From Gammaproteobacteria bacterium (lineage in GTDB: Bacteria > Pseudomonadota > Gammaproteobacteria > S012-40): a stretch of 64,000 nt of DNA. The stretch covers positions 145,265-209,264 of the forward strand of contig JAOUMY010000007.1 of NCBI GenBank assembly GCA_029881255.1, written 5' to 3'. Each line of letters starts with the position of its first letter. The stretch's first letter is position 1. The notes under the pieces are model-generated. The model had not been told where the DNA came from, ran no database searches, and worked only from the letters and a program-made list of their open reading frames with translations. Shown piece by piece: positions 8,016 through 16,790 of the stretch. The translations under genes were made by a program, and so were the position numbers.

Positions 8016-8801
8016 TCAGGCCGCTTTCCATGGCAGGCCGGCAAGGTAGCGGACACCTATTTTGTAACCCGTGCGTTCCGCGTCACGGTAGTAGCTGGCG
8101 TGAAGGACATCGGCATTGTCTATCATGGCGATTTCACCCGTGCCTTCCGGCAAATTCCATTTCTGCTCCAGAATGATGTCACCGAGCAAATCCTCAGAGA
8201 TTTCATCGGCGAATAACTGGCTGGAGTTGGTTTGTCCTTTGTCGATGCCCCAGTGGAGTTTTCCCTCTTTGATACCCTGCAGATAGGCCGTGATATTGGG
8301 AATAAACAGGGTGGAAGCCGTGCGCGGATGGCGTTGTTCCTCATCAAGAGGGTCGCGTGTGTACAGTGAATACCGGGTTTCCTGGTTGGCGCTGCGATCA
8401 ATGTGAAATTGCAAATGGGGAAAGCGATTACGATGCCCCTCATTGCGGATTGTCTGGTTGTGATAAACGTTTTGCAGTACTACCAGGCCGACCTGTTTGA
8501 TCAGTTCGCATAGGCCTTTTTCGATGGTGTTGTTCTGGTAAAGTTGCACTTCCTGAGCTGTTTCAAACTTAATTTTGACGCCAAAGTGTTGAAATGGTTG
8601 ATGTAACCCTGTTTGAACGCAGACTTGCTCAAGACTTGCGGGCAGGATATTGCGATAGTGCTGGTTCAGACGGTTACGGTAGTCGGGTATGACAAGCGCG
8701 GCGGTGTAATCCTGTCCGCCCAGGTTACCGCGCAGAACCTGCCCAGGCTTTGCCAATAGCTGATCTAGCCAATTCTTGTCGAAAGTGATCTGTGTTGCCA
8801 T
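8016..8801 (-). CDS. Hypothetical protein, possible Fe(II)/2-oxoglutarate oxygenase-like fold
   Basis: 261 residues, no signal peptide or membrane helix. I do not recognise the family with certainty. Features compatible with a double-stranded beta-helix dioxygenase are an H-x-D pair in LQFHIDRSA (about residue 132), a distal His in NADVLHASYY (about 235) and an Arg ten to fifteen residues later in GYKIGVRYL, in the order HxD...H...R that binds iron and 2-oxoglutarate. Spacing between the HxD and the distal His (about 100 residues) is also in the normal range. This is inference from motif order only. It is encoded alone between the kinase operon and rluE, both on the same strand. Confidence 0.5.
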   Translation of the reverse strand: MATQITFDKNWLDQLLAKPGQVLRGNLGGQDYTAALVIPDYRNRLNQHYRNILPASLEQVCVQTGLHQPFQHFGVKIKFETAQEVQLYQNNTIEKGLCELIKQVGLVVLQNVYHNQTIRNEGHRNRFPHLQFHIDRSANQETRYSLYTRDPLDEEQRHPRTASTLFIPNITAYLQGIKEGKLHWGIDKGQTNSSQLFADEISEDLLGDIILEQKWNLPEGTGEIAMIDNADVLHASYYRDAERTGYKIGVRYLAGLPWKAA

Positions 8802-8886
8802 TGCCTGTCCAATGCAAAGCCTGAATGTCTTAATCGTATCGGCAGTGAAGGCGATAGGCTTGAATTATCCTCAATTAATCAAAAGC

Positions 8887-9546
8887 TTATCTTTTCTGAC
8901 GTTTTGCTGACAAAAGCCGTTTCGCAGTGTGTTTGGGCTTGTTTGGTGGGTGTGCGAGGCGTCCTGTCGCTCTGGGTTTTGAGCGAATTTTCCCCAGCAA
9001 TGCCGCTCCAGGCTCGACCTCGTGGTATGTCCCTGGCGCAATATCTTCGATGGTCCAGTCGCCGATGGCATAACGAATTAGGCGCAAAGTAGGAAAACCT
9101 ACCGCCGCCGTCATGCGTCTGACCTGGCGATTTCGACCCTCATCAATGACCAGGCGTAGCCACGATGTCGGGATGTCTTTGCGAAAACGAACCGGCGGAT
9201 CACGCTCCCAGACCGTCGGTTCAGACATCAGATCTGCGGCAATTGCCCGCGCTGGTCCATCGTTAAGTTCGACGCCTGTTCGCAGCTTTTGGCAGGCAAT
9301 TTCGTCAATTTCACGCTCAACCTGGACCCAATAAGTCTTGGCCAGTTTGTGCTTGGGGTGGCTGATCACATGCTGTAGCTGCCCGTCATCGGTGAGCAAT
9401 AACAAGCCCTCGCTATCCCGGTCCAAACGCCCAGCCGGGTAAAACCCCTGAAGTGGAATGTAGTCCGCCAATGTCTTTCTTTTTTCACTATCAGTGAACT
9501 GACTAAGCACATCGAAAGGTTTGTTGAGTAATATGAGACGCGTCAT
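8887..9546 (-). CDS. rluE: 23S rRNA pseudouridine synthase RluE-type
   Basis: 219 residues from the ATG at 9546 (MTRLILLNKPF); a frame 7 codons longer also exists and neither has a strong ribosome site. RsuA/RluB/RluE-family core without an S4 domain: the family motif GRLDRDSEGLLLLTDDG carries the catalytic Asp, followed by KTYWVQV and the RNRQVRRM motif near the C-terminus. RluE of E. coli converts U2457 of 23S rRNA to pseudouridine; the lack of the S4 domain and the overall length fit that member. The C-terminal 25 residues are very basic (an Arg/Lys-rich tail probably binding rRNA). Confidence 0.85.
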   Translation of the reverse strand: MTRLILLNKPFDVLSQFTDSEKRKTLADYIPLQGFYPAGRLDRDSEGLLLLTDDGQLQHVISHPKHKLAKTYWVQVEREIDEIACQKLRTGVELNDGPARAIAADLMSEPTVWERDPPVRFRKDIPTSWLRLVIDEGRNRQVRRMTAAVGFPTLRLIRYAIGDWTIEDIAPGTYHEVEPGAALLGKIRSKPRATGRLAHPPNKPKHTAKRLLSAKRQKR

Positions 9547-9630
9547 ACAGTGTATTTTAACCAGCAAATAAATACTTTATTTAATTAAAAAAAATCGAAA
9601 ATAAAACATGCAATTCGGGGGTGTTAAGTG

Positions 9631-9636
9631 TATAAT
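9631..9636 (+). promoter_or_regulatory. Candidate -10 box for the helicase gene
   Basis: A perfect TATAAT lies 80 bases before the helicase start in an AT-rich gap. The -35 region 17 bases upstream (ATGCAA) is poor, so the assignment rests on the -10 hexamer and position. A leader of about 70 bases would result, as is common for cold-shock helicase mRNAs. Confidence 0.4.
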
Positions 9637-9715
9637 TCGCCATCTTTTTGACTTTCGGTTCTCGTCTGCAGTTATTCGAACACCCTAAGCATCCCCGTTT
9701 TCCCAGGAGTTATTA

Positions 9716-11449
9716 ATGGCAGTTCCAGCATCCGCGATCTCCGGTTTTCGCGAGTTATCCCTTATTGAGCCGGTACTTAGAGCCCTCGACGATGTAGGCT
9801 ATGAGTCCCCTTCACCTATCCAGGCGCGTACCATCCCTTTTATTTTGGATGGCCGAGATGTGCTGGGACAGGCCCAAACCGGAACCGGAAAAACTGCCGC
9901 TTTCGCGCTTCCTATTTTATCCCGAATTGATCTTAGTCAGACCAAGCCACAGGTGCTGGTGTTGGCGCCTACCCGCGAGCTGGCCATCCAGGTTGCAGAA
10001 GCCTTCCAGAAATACGCGGTGCATATGAAAGGTTTTCATGTGCTGCCAATTTATGGCGGTGCTGAATACGGTAGCCAGATTCGCGCCTTGAAGCGCGGGG
10101 TTCACGTCGTGGTAGGTACTCCCGGACGCGTCATGGATCACATGCGCAAAGGGACGTTGACGCTCGAAAACTTGTCCTGTCTGGTACTTGATGAGGCCGA
10201 CGAGATGTTACGCATGGGTTTCATCGACGACGTCGAATGGGTATTGGAACAGACGCCTGAAGAGCGCCAGATTGCGCTGTTTTCGGCCACTATGCCCAAA
10301 GAGATTCGTCGCATTGCGCAAAAACACCTGGATCAGCCGGAAGAAATCACCATACAGGTCAAGACTTCTACCGCTGAAACCATACGCCAACGTTACTGGC
10401 CAGTCAGCGGCGTGCATAAGCTCGATGCGTTGACGCGTATCCTTGAAGTCGAGCCTTTCGACGGCATGATTATTTTTGTACGCACCAAGACCGAAACCGT
10501 GGAACTGGCTGAAAAACTGGAAGCGCGTGGTTTTGCTGCCGCTCCTCTCAATGGTGACATTCCGCAAAATCTGCGTGAACGCACTGTTGGCCAGCTCAAG
10601 GCGGGTAAGCTGGATATCCTGGTTGCCACCGATGTGGTTGCCCGTGGTCTGGACGTTGAGCGTATCAGCCATGTTATTAACTACGATATTCCTTACGATA
10701 CTGAATCCTATGTACACCGCATTGGCCGTACTGGCCGCGCCGGTCGTAGTGGCGACGCGATCTTGTTTGTTGCACCACGTGAACGCAATTTGTTGCGCAA
10801 TATCGAACGCGCCACACGTCAGAAAATCGAAGTGATGGAATTGCCAACCACTGAAGTTATCAATGACAAACGTGTGGGTGATTTTTTTCAACGCATCACC
10901 GATACCCTGGCGCTTGATGATTCGAATGAATATCTGTCGCTACTGGAAAAATACCAGAACGAACATAATATCCCGGCGCTGGAAGTGGCTGCCGCATTAG
11001 CCAAGCTGTTGTATGCAGACTCACCTTTGTTGTTGAAGAAGGATGCAAAACCGAAAGTCCATCATCAGGATTTCCGTGAACGTGGCAACGACAAGAACAA
11101 AGACCGCGGTCCGAAAAAAGATAAACGTCGTGATGCCCGTCGTGATGGCGATGTCGATATGGAATCTTTCCGTATCGAAGTCGGTACACGTCATAAGGTA
11201 TCTCCTGGAAACATTGTTGGCGCGATTGCTAATGAAGCGGGTCTCGACAGTGAATTTATCGGGCGTATCAAGGTGTTTGAAGATCACAGTCTGGTGGATT
11301 TACCTGCCGGTATGCCGAATGATGTTTTTCAAACACTGAAGCGTGTTCGCGTTGTTAATCGACCGCTGAACATTAGTCGCGTCAAAGATAATCCTCGCCC
11401 AAACAAGGCTAAGAAAACGTATAAACCAAAGAAAGAAAGCGCTCGTTAG
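9716..11449 (+). CDS. deaD: ATP-dependent DEAD-box RNA helicase (DeaD/CsdA type)
   Basis: 577 residues. Motifs in order: Q-motif (YESPSPIQARTIP), Walker A AQTGTGKT, PTRELA, GTPGR, DEAD, SAT, then in the second RecA domain VATDVVARGLD and HRIGRTGRAGR. After residue about 430 is a basic linker (KKDKRRDARRDG) and a C-terminal DbpA/CsdA-type RNA-binding domain (about 480-555: FRIEVG, PGNIVGAIANEAG, GRIKVFEDHSLVDLP), then a Lys/Arg tail. This architecture matches DeaD/CsdA, which unwinds structured mRNA and assists 50S ribosome assembly, especially in the cold, rather than the shorter RhlE/RhlB. Preceded by an AT-rich leader and followed by a strong terminator, so probably monocistronic. Confidence 0.95.
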   Translation: MAVPASAISGFRELSLIEPVLRALDDVGYESPSPIQARTIPFILDGRDVLGQAQTGTGKTAAFALPILSRIDLSQTKPQVLVLAPTRELAIQVAEAFQKYAVHMKGFHVLPIYGGAEYGSQIRALKRGVHVVVGTPGRVMDHMRKGTLTLENLSCLVLDEADEMLRMGFIDDVEWVLEQTPEERQIALFSATMPKEIRRIAQKHLDQPEEITIQVKTSTAETIRQRYWPVSGVHKLDALTRILEVEPFDGMIIFVRTKTETVELAEKLEARGFAAAPLNGDIPQNLRERTVGQLKAGKLDILVATDVVARGLDVERISHVINYDIPYDTESYVHRIGRTGRAGRSGDAILFVAPRERNLLRNIERATRQKIEVMELPTTEVINDKRVGDFFQRITDTLALDDSNEYLSLLEKYQNEHNIPALEVAAALAKLLYADSPLLLKKDAKPKVHHQDFRERGNDKNKDRGPKKDKRRDARRDGDVDMESFRIEVGTRHKVSPGNIVGAIANEAGLDSEFIGRIKVFEDHSLVDLPAGMPNDVFQTLKRVRVVNRPLNISRVKDNPRPNKAKKTYKPKKESAR

Positions 11450-11463
11450 AGCGCTTTTTTTTT
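11436..11463 (+). terminator. Rho-independent terminator of deaD
   Basis: Perfect 9-bp stem AAAGCGCTC/GAGCGCTTT (11436-11457) with loop GTTA and a run of nine T. The stem starts inside the coding sequence and the TAG stop codon of the helicase overlaps the loop, so translation ends within the terminator. Confidence 0.9.
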
Positions 11464-11568
11464 GTGGGTTGGTTGCGAATAAGTCTTGTCGCAACTTCAA
11501 TCTCCTCTTCCCCTGAAATCAAACTTTACATACTATGGCGGGTGATTCCACTCACTTAGCAGGCAGGT

Positions 11569-12732
11569 ATGTCCTCAAAACACCCTTCGATACGCGAAAT
11601 GTTTTCCGGCTTGATCAAAGCGCCATCGGTCAGCAGCGTTAGCCCGGAATTTGACCAAACCAATCGTCCCGTTGTGGATTTACTCGCCAATTGGCTAGAC
11701 GGTTTGGGTTTCGAAGTGGAAATTTTGCCCCTGCCAAAACAGCCACACAAAGCCAACTTGATTGCCACTCTGGGTAAAGGTCCGGGAGGACTGGTGCTGT
11801 CCGGGCATACGGATACGGTTCCCTTTGATGAACAACAATGGAGTGATGATCCATTCAAACTGGTAGAGCGGGATAATCGTTTTTATGGTTTAGGCATTGC
11901 CGATATGAAAGGCTTTTTCGCACTGGCGATAGAAGCGGCGGTGCAGTTTGATCCCAAGCGGTACAAACAGCCGCTGATTATTCTCGCCACCGCCGATGAA
12001 GAGAGTTCCATGGAAGGGGCCAAGATGCTGGTGGAACTAGGTCGCCCCAAAGCACGTTACGCGGTGATTGGTGAGCCGACAGGCTTGCGCCCGGTGAATA
12101 TGCACAAAGGCATCATCATGGAATCGGTGCATGTGCATGGACATGCAGGGCATTCGAGCAACCCGGCGCTTGGGGCAAATGCGATTGAAGGCGTACACGA
12201 CGTAATTAAATCGCTCCTGGATTGGCGTAGTCACTTACAGGAAAACAATATCGATCGCCGTTTCGAAGTACCCGTGCCGACACTCAATCTTGGTTTGATC
12301 AGTGGTGGCGACAACCCCAATCGCATTTGCTCTCACGCACAGGTGCATTTTGATCTGCGGATGTTGCCGGGGATGAGTATCGACTTGCTACGCCACGATA
12401 TTGATAAGCAATTAGAAGTCTTGTTCAAGGATTCCAAGCTCAGTGCCTCAAGGGAAATCCTCAGCGACGGCACACCGCCTATGCACACACCTGTGGATTC
12501 ACCTTTAGTCGGTGCGCTGGAAAAACTCACCGGTCACGCCAGCGAAGCCGTAGCCTTTTGCACCGAAGGTCCGTATTTGAATGAGATCGGCATGGATACG
12601 GTAATTATGGGGCCGGGGGATATTGCCCAGGCGCATCAGCCGGATGAGTATTTGGATGCGTCCCGCATTACACCGACGGTGGAAATTTTGAAGGGCTTGA
12701 TACAGCAATTTTGTTTGACGGATAGAAATTAG
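11569..12732 (+). CDS. argE: Acetylornithine deacetylase
   Basis: 387 residues, the normal length for ArgE, which hydrolyses N2-acetylornithine to ornithine and acetate in linear arginine biosynthesis. M20 metallopeptidase signatures: SGHTDTVP with metal ligand H80 and catalytic D82, GIADMKGF with bridging D112, ADEESSMEGA with the general base/ligand pair E144-E145, GEPTGLRPV, and a C-terminal metal His in AQAHQPDEYLD. The internal lid/dimerisation domain (about 180-290) is intact with GHAGHSSNPALG. ATG at 11569 has only a weak AGG upstream. It stands alone between the helicase terminator and the type VI satellite; no other arg gene is in the window. Confidence 0.93.
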   Translation: MSSKHPSIREMFSGLIKAPSVSSVSPEFDQTNRPVVDLLANWLDGLGFEVEILPLPKQPHKANLIATLGKGPGGLVLSGHTDTVPFDEQQWSDDPFKLVERDNRFYGLGIADMKGFFALAIEAAVQFDPKRYKQPLIILATADEESSMEGAKMLVELGRPKARYAVIGEPTGLRPVNMHKGIIMESVHVHGHAGHSSNPALGANAIEGVHDVIKSLLDWRSHLQENNIDRRFEVPVPTLNLGLISGGDNPNRICSHAQVHFDLRMLPGMSIDLLRHDIDKQLEVLFKDSKLSASREILSDGTPPMHTPVDSPLVGALEKLTGHASEAVAFCTEGPYLNEIGMDTVIMGPGDIAQAHQPDEYLDASRITPTVEILKGLIQQFCLTDRN

Positions 12733-13087
12733 TTTTCAATTCTTGCCTAAGGCTGTTTGGTGTTCGGTTTGTGGCATTTGTTTTAATATCTTATATAAAC
12801 AATGAATTGCTATTGAATGTTAAAGTAAATAATAGCCAAATAAGCAGTTTCCCACATGGGTATGGGCATTGTCATACCCAAGCCCCCCTGGGTAGAATGG
12901 ACCCATAAAAATCAAGGCTCAATGTGAGTTGCTTCACAAGCATTTCGCGGTTCTGCGGCACATAATGACGCAAGATCGAAATCGAAGGACAAAAACGGAA
13001 TTGTTGACTATGGATATCAATGTCTTGACGCCATATTTACCGAAAACAAAGTTCTCACTCACTGTTCTGCCAGGGAAGGGTCGTTAA
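12733..13087 (+). promoter_or_regulatory. Upstream region of the vgrG cassette with an 8-bp hairpin and a coupled short frame
   Basis: A 355-base gap. It holds a perfect inverted repeat TGGGTATG/CATACCCA (12857-12880, 8-base loop) next to C/G-rich runs, a plausible operator or mRNA structure. A 25-codon frame (13010-13087, starting MDINVLTPYL) ends with TAA touching the vgrG ATG; the vgrG ribosome site AGGGAAGGG lies inside it, so it could be a coupled leader or chance. I see no good sigma-54 or sigma-70 promoter. Confidence 0.35.
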
Positions 13088-15163
13088 ATGCCATTTACTC
13101 AGGATTCACGTTTACTGTCACTGACCACTCCCCTAGGAGCCAATGCCTTAATACCGGTATCTTTTTCAGGCGCTGAACACATCTCACAGCCCTTTGCCTT
13201 TACCCTGGAAATGATTTCGGAAGACAGCGCCATCAAGGCCAAAGACATCATTGGACAGGCGGTAGATGTGGGGATACGACTTGATGACGGCAGTCAACGC
13301 CAGTTCAACGGAATTGTCAGTCGCTTTGTTGCAGGCGAGCGGCATTCTTCAGGGTTGCGTAGCTATTTCGCAGAGCTGGTACCCTGGTTTCAGTTGTTAA
13401 CGCTCTATAACGATTGTCGAATTTTTCAGGCCAAGAATGCCAAGGCGATTATCGAAGAAGTTTTTCAATCGCGCGGTTTCAGCGATTTCGAAATCAACAC
13501 CACGCGTTCCTTTCGTGACCGTGAGTATACCGTTCAATATCGCGAATCTGATTTCGCATTCGTATGCCGATTGATGGAAGAAGAAGGGATTTACTATTTC
13601 TTCAAGCATGAGTCTGGTAAACACACCATGGTGTTAGGCGACGCCAATAGTACCTTCAGTGCCTGCCCGGAAGCCAATGCGCGTTATATCGAATCCGGTG
13701 CCAATGAAAACCATCTTTATGATTGGTCGCAACAGTTTGAATTAATCCCAGGTAAGTGGGTGCAACAGGATTACAACTTCACCAAGCCAAGTACGAATTT
13801 AATGACGAATACGTCAACGGTTGTTGACGCACCTGAGATCAAAGATTTCGAACAGTATGATTATCCTGGTTTGTACGCCGCTAAAGGTGATGGAGATGGC
13901 CTGACTCGTGTGCGAATGGAAGAGGAAGAGGCGCAATACAATATCGTTACGGCTGCCGGTAACTATCGTAGCTTTTGCGCTGGCGGAACGTTTACACTGG
14001 ATGAACACAGTATCGATTCGGAAACCGGTAAGAGTTATCTCATTACTTCGATTTCCCATCACGCACGTGACAATAGCTTTGAGTTGAATCAGGGCGGCGG
14101 TCATCAGTACCAAAACAGTTTTCAGTGTATTCCCGATTCGGTTGTATTCCGTCCACGCAGTGTGACGCCAAAGCCGGTTGTTAAAGGTCCGCAAACTGCG
14201 CTTGTGGTTGGTCCTTCTGGCGAAGAGATCCACGTCGATGAATATGGTCGCATCAAGGTCCAGTTTCACTGGGACCGCGTTGGAGAGAAAAACGAAAACA
14301 GTTCCTGCTGGTTGCGCGTGTCGCAACAATGGGCGGGTAAAAAGTGGGGCGCGATTTTCACACCACGTATCGGACACGAAGTTATTGTCAGTTTTCTCGA
14401 GGGTGACCCGGATCAACCGATAGTCACTGGTAGCGTATACAATGCTGAGAACATGCCTCCGTATGATTTGCCTGCGAATAAAACCCAGAGCGGTTGGAAG
14501 ACACGTTCAAGCAAAGATGGTGGAACCTCTAACTACAACGAGATTCGTTTCGAAGATAAGAAGGGTAGTGAAGAGCTGTATATTCACGCCGAGAAAGATC
14601 AGAACAATGTTGTTGAGAATGATGAGACTACCGAAGTCGGGAATGATCGGACTGAGAACGTCGCCAAGAATGAAACGATTACGATTGGTGATAATCGTAC
14701 CGAGTCGGTAGGGAAGAATGAGAGTATTTCGATTGGGGAGAATCGGAGTGAGGATGTCGGTAAGAATGAAACCGTTAGCATCGGTGAAAACCAAACACTA
14801 AGCGTCGGCAAGAATCGCACGGTTGACGTTGGCAAAAACGAAACAATAAGCATTGGTGATAGCCAGACAATCTCTGTCGCTAAGGATCAAAACGAAGACA
14901 TAGGTAAGGCGGTGTCTTTGACCATAGGTGACAAGCGTACTACCCAAGTTGGTAAGGACGACATGCTTGACGTTGGCAAGAAATACACCTTGGTTGCCGC
15001 CGATGAGATTACGCTGAAAACAGGCAAGGCCAGCATCGTCATGAAAAAAGACGGCACGATTACCATCAAGGGTAAAGACATCAAGATCGAAGGCACGGGT
15101 AAGATCAATGTCAAGGCATCTAAAGATGTGGTGCTCAAAGGCAGCAAGGTATTGGCAAACTAA
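13088..15163 (+). CDS. vgrG: Type VI secretion tip protein VgrG
   Basis: 691 residues. The N-terminal gp27-like part (to about 370) has family landmarks FSGAEHISQPFAFTLEM, YRESDFAFVCRLMEEEGIYY and the FQCIPDSVVFRP segment. The gp5-like OB domain follows with VDEYGRIKVQFHWDR and SCWLRVSQQWAGKKWG, GHEVIVSFLEGDPDQPIVTG. Residues about 510-640 are a run of 7-8-residue repeats of the type VGKNETISIGENRT, which form the triangular beta-helix needle, then a DUF2345-like end. VgrG trimers cap the Hcp tube and carry effectors. No extra effector domain is fused at the C-terminus, so cargo is probably encoded downstream. Good ribosome site (AGGGAAGGG). No structural tss genes are nearby, so this is an orphan cassette served by a system elsewhere. 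Confidence 0.96.
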   Translation: MPFTQDSRLLSLTTPLGANALIPVSFSGAEHISQPFAFTLEMISEDSAIKAKDIIGQAVDVGIRLDDGSQRQFNGIVSRFVAGERHSSGLRSYFAELVPWFQLLTLYNDCRIFQAKNAKAIIEEVFQSRGFSDFEINTTRSFRDREYTVQYRESDFAFVCRLMEEEGIYYFFKHESGKHTMVLGDANSTFSACPEANARYIESGANENHLYDWSQQFELIPGKWVQQDYNFTKPSTNLMTNTSTVVDAPEIKDFEQYDYPGLYAAKGDGDGLTRVRMEEEEAQYNIVTAAGNYRSFCAGGTFTLDEHSIDSETGKSYLITSISHHARDNSFELNQGGGHQYQNSFQCIPDSVVFRPRSVTPKPVVKGPQTALVVGPSGEEIHVDEYGRIKVQFHWDRVGEKNENSSCWLRVSQQWAGKKWGAIFTPRIGHEVIVSFLEGDPDQPIVTGSVYNAENMPPYDLPANKTQSGWKTRSSKDGGTSNYNEIRFEDKKGSEELYIHAEKDQNNVVENDETTEVGNDRTENVAKNETITIGDNRTESVGKNESISIGENRSEDVGKNETVSIGENQTLSVGKNRTVDVGKNETISIGDSQTISVAKDQNEDIGKAVSLTIGDKRTTQVGKDDMLDVGKKYTLVAADEITLKTGKASIVMKKDGTITIKGKDIKIEGTGKINVKASKDVVLKGSKVLAN

Positions 15164-15717
15164 TGATGAAAGAAGACATACAACACGAAGCCCTGGTCGT
15201 GGAGCAAGAGGAAGCTCAGGAAACCGGCGTTTCTCTGGATGAATTGCTAAACGATTCAAATGTGCGATCTCAAATGAATCCCCTGCACGGTGTGTATACG
15301 CTACCTTTGTTTTTTGATGAAGAACACCAGATATTTTGTATTCAGCATCCCTACCGCGAAGACTACGCCATCCCTGTTGAGCGTACTACGGTACCGATCT
15401 CGATGAATGATGCAGGCAAAGAAGTTCTCATTGCCTTTAACGGTGGCGATATCTATCAACCCATTATTACCGGAAAAGTGCGCGCACTCACACCAGAGGT
15501 TGGCGAAGTAGACATGAGTCAGGAACAGGCTGTGAGTGTTGGCCTAGACAATCAGGAAAAGCTGGTATTCAAGGCTGACAAGGAAATCATATTACAGTGC
15601 GGAAAGTCGAGCATACATCTGACCCGCGCCGGAAAAGTCTTGATCCGTGGTGAATACATACTCAGCCGTTCCAGTGGCGTAAACAAAATTAGGGGCGGCT
15701 CGGTACAGCTGAATTAA
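15163..15717 (+). CDS. VgrG-associated DUF6484-like protein
   Basis: 184 residues, start overlapping the vgrG stop by one base (TAATG), so translationally coupled. The centre (about 35-120) resembles small OB/beta domains seen in type VI loci (VLIAFNGGDIYQPIITGKV, with an IPVERTTVPIS strand), and the C-terminal third (FKADKEIILQCGKSSIHL, GKVLIRGEYILSRS) repeats the end pattern of VgrG itself (EITLKTGKASIVMKKDGT in vgrG). It thus looks like a truncated VgrG tip piece, as in the DUF6484 family described in vgrG neighbourhoods. Probably an adaptor that docks an effector on the spike (inference). Confidence 0.7.
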   Translation: MMKEDIQHEALVVEQEEAQETGVSLDELLNDSNVRSQMNPLHGVYTLPLFFDEEHQIFCIQHPYREDYAIPVERTTVPISMNDAGKEVLIAFNGGDIYQPIITGKVRALTPEVGEVDMSQEQAVSVGLDNQEKLVFKADKEIILQCGKSSIHLTRAGKVLIRGEYILSRSSGVNKIRGGSVQLN

Positions 15718-15719
15718 TC

Positions 15720-16790
15720 ATGTTACAACTCAAGAACGAAAGCCCCTTTGCCCCCGCGATTACGCTCTTTGCCGATGAGAACGGTGTCGATGCCTTGTAT
15801 GTCGTCATCAAGGCCACGTTTACCTATAACGGTGTGATTTCCATTGCCGAAGAACAAATACCTCCGCAAATGGAAGACGAGTTTTGGGGTGAGCCGGTAG
15901 AGTCGAGTATCAAGTATGCTTCGGAAATGCATCTCACTAAGCCGAGCACCGATATCATCGTCATCGGCCACGCCTATGCACCTCCGGGGAAGAAAGTGCA
16001 ACAAATGGATTGCGGTATCAAGGTAGGTAACTATGCCAAGGCCTTGCGTGTGTTTGGTGACCGTTATTGGCAAGGCATGCAAATCAGTGAGCCTGAGCCC
16101 TTCGACAAAATGCCCTTGATTTATGAAAACGCCTTTGGTGGTGCCTACATCACTCATGAGAAAAACGACAAGGGAGAGAAGGTCGAGAAGCACATGCTGC
16201 ATGAGATCAACCCCGTCGGACGCGGCTATCGCAAGCTTGGCAAGGAAGCGGTTAATGGCGAAAAGCTGCCCAATATTGAAGACCCGAGAAAGTTGATCAA
16301 ACTTCCGGGCGATAAACCGCCACCAGCGGGAATGGGATTTCTTTCGCCAACCTGGAAGCCGCGTGTTGAATTCGCCGGCACCTATGACGAAGCCTGGCAA
16401 AAAAGTCGTGCGCCATATCTGCCGAAAGATTTTGATAATCGTTTTTTCAACGCCGCCGCGCCAGAGTTGACCTGTAAAGAATATCTCAAGGGTGGCGAGA
16501 TGGTGATGATGATTGGTCTTTCGCCGGACGGTCCAAAAAAGTTTGCTCTACCAGTGGTGAATCTTGATTGTGCGGTAAAGATTGCCGGTGGCACCGAAAA
16601 ACCAGACACCAATCTGGAAACAATCGTGTTCGAACCGGATGAATCACGATTCTGTATGACCTGGCGTGCAAAAGTCTCGTGCGATAAAAAGGCGCTGAAG
16701 ATTAGTGAAGTTCGTGTGCAGGCTAACGTGGATGGAATGGAAACACCTAAGAAACACGATCACGAACACAAGCATGAGGCCGTCGCGTAA
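15720..16790 (+). CDS. DUF2169 type VI effector-loading adaptor
   Basis: 356 residues; starts 2 bases after the previous stop. The N-terminus (LKNESPFAPAITLFADENG, then VVIKATF) and the internal FGDRYW, PLIYENAFGG and NPVGRGY motifs are characteristic of the DUF2169 family, which is found almost only beside vgrG, PAAR/DUF4150 and effector genes and is thought to act as a chaperone/adaptor for effector loading. No signal peptide, so cytoplasmic. C-terminus is a His/Lys/Glu-rich tail. Ends in a 1-base overlap (TAATG) with the next gene, so all four proteins vgrG-DUF6484-DUF2169-ketosynthase-like are likely made together. Confidence 0.85.
   Translation: MLQLKNESPFAPAITLFADENGVDALYVVIKATFTYNGVISIAEEQIPPQMEDEFWGEPVESSIKYASEMHLTKPSTDIIVIGHAYAPPGKKVQQMDCGIKVGNYAKALRVFGDRYWQGMQISEPEPFDKMPLIYENAFGGAYITHEKNDKGEKVEKHMLHEINPVGRGYRKLGKEAVNGEKLPNIEDPRKLIKLPGDKPPPAGMGFLSPTWKPRVEFAGTYDEAWQKSRAPYLPKDFDNRFFNAAAPELTCKEYLKGGEMVMMIGLSPDGPKKFALPVVNLDCAVKIAGGTEKPDTNLETIVFEPDESRFCMTWRAKVSCDKKALKISEVRVQANVDGMETPKKHDHEHKHEAVA

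Noticed and set aside
10208..10891. 227-residue minus-strand frame within deaD
   Set aside because: Antisense of a strongly conserved helicase domain, no ribosome site and no family match.
12780..12800. Possible sigma-54 promoter (TGGCAT...)
   Set aside because: The -24 part is partly right but the required GC at -12 is absent.
14507..14853. Repeat array in vgrG that might look like a CRISPR or satellite
   Set aside because: Repeats are 7-8 codons, in frame, and encode the VgrG needle; no constant repeat/unique spacer structure.
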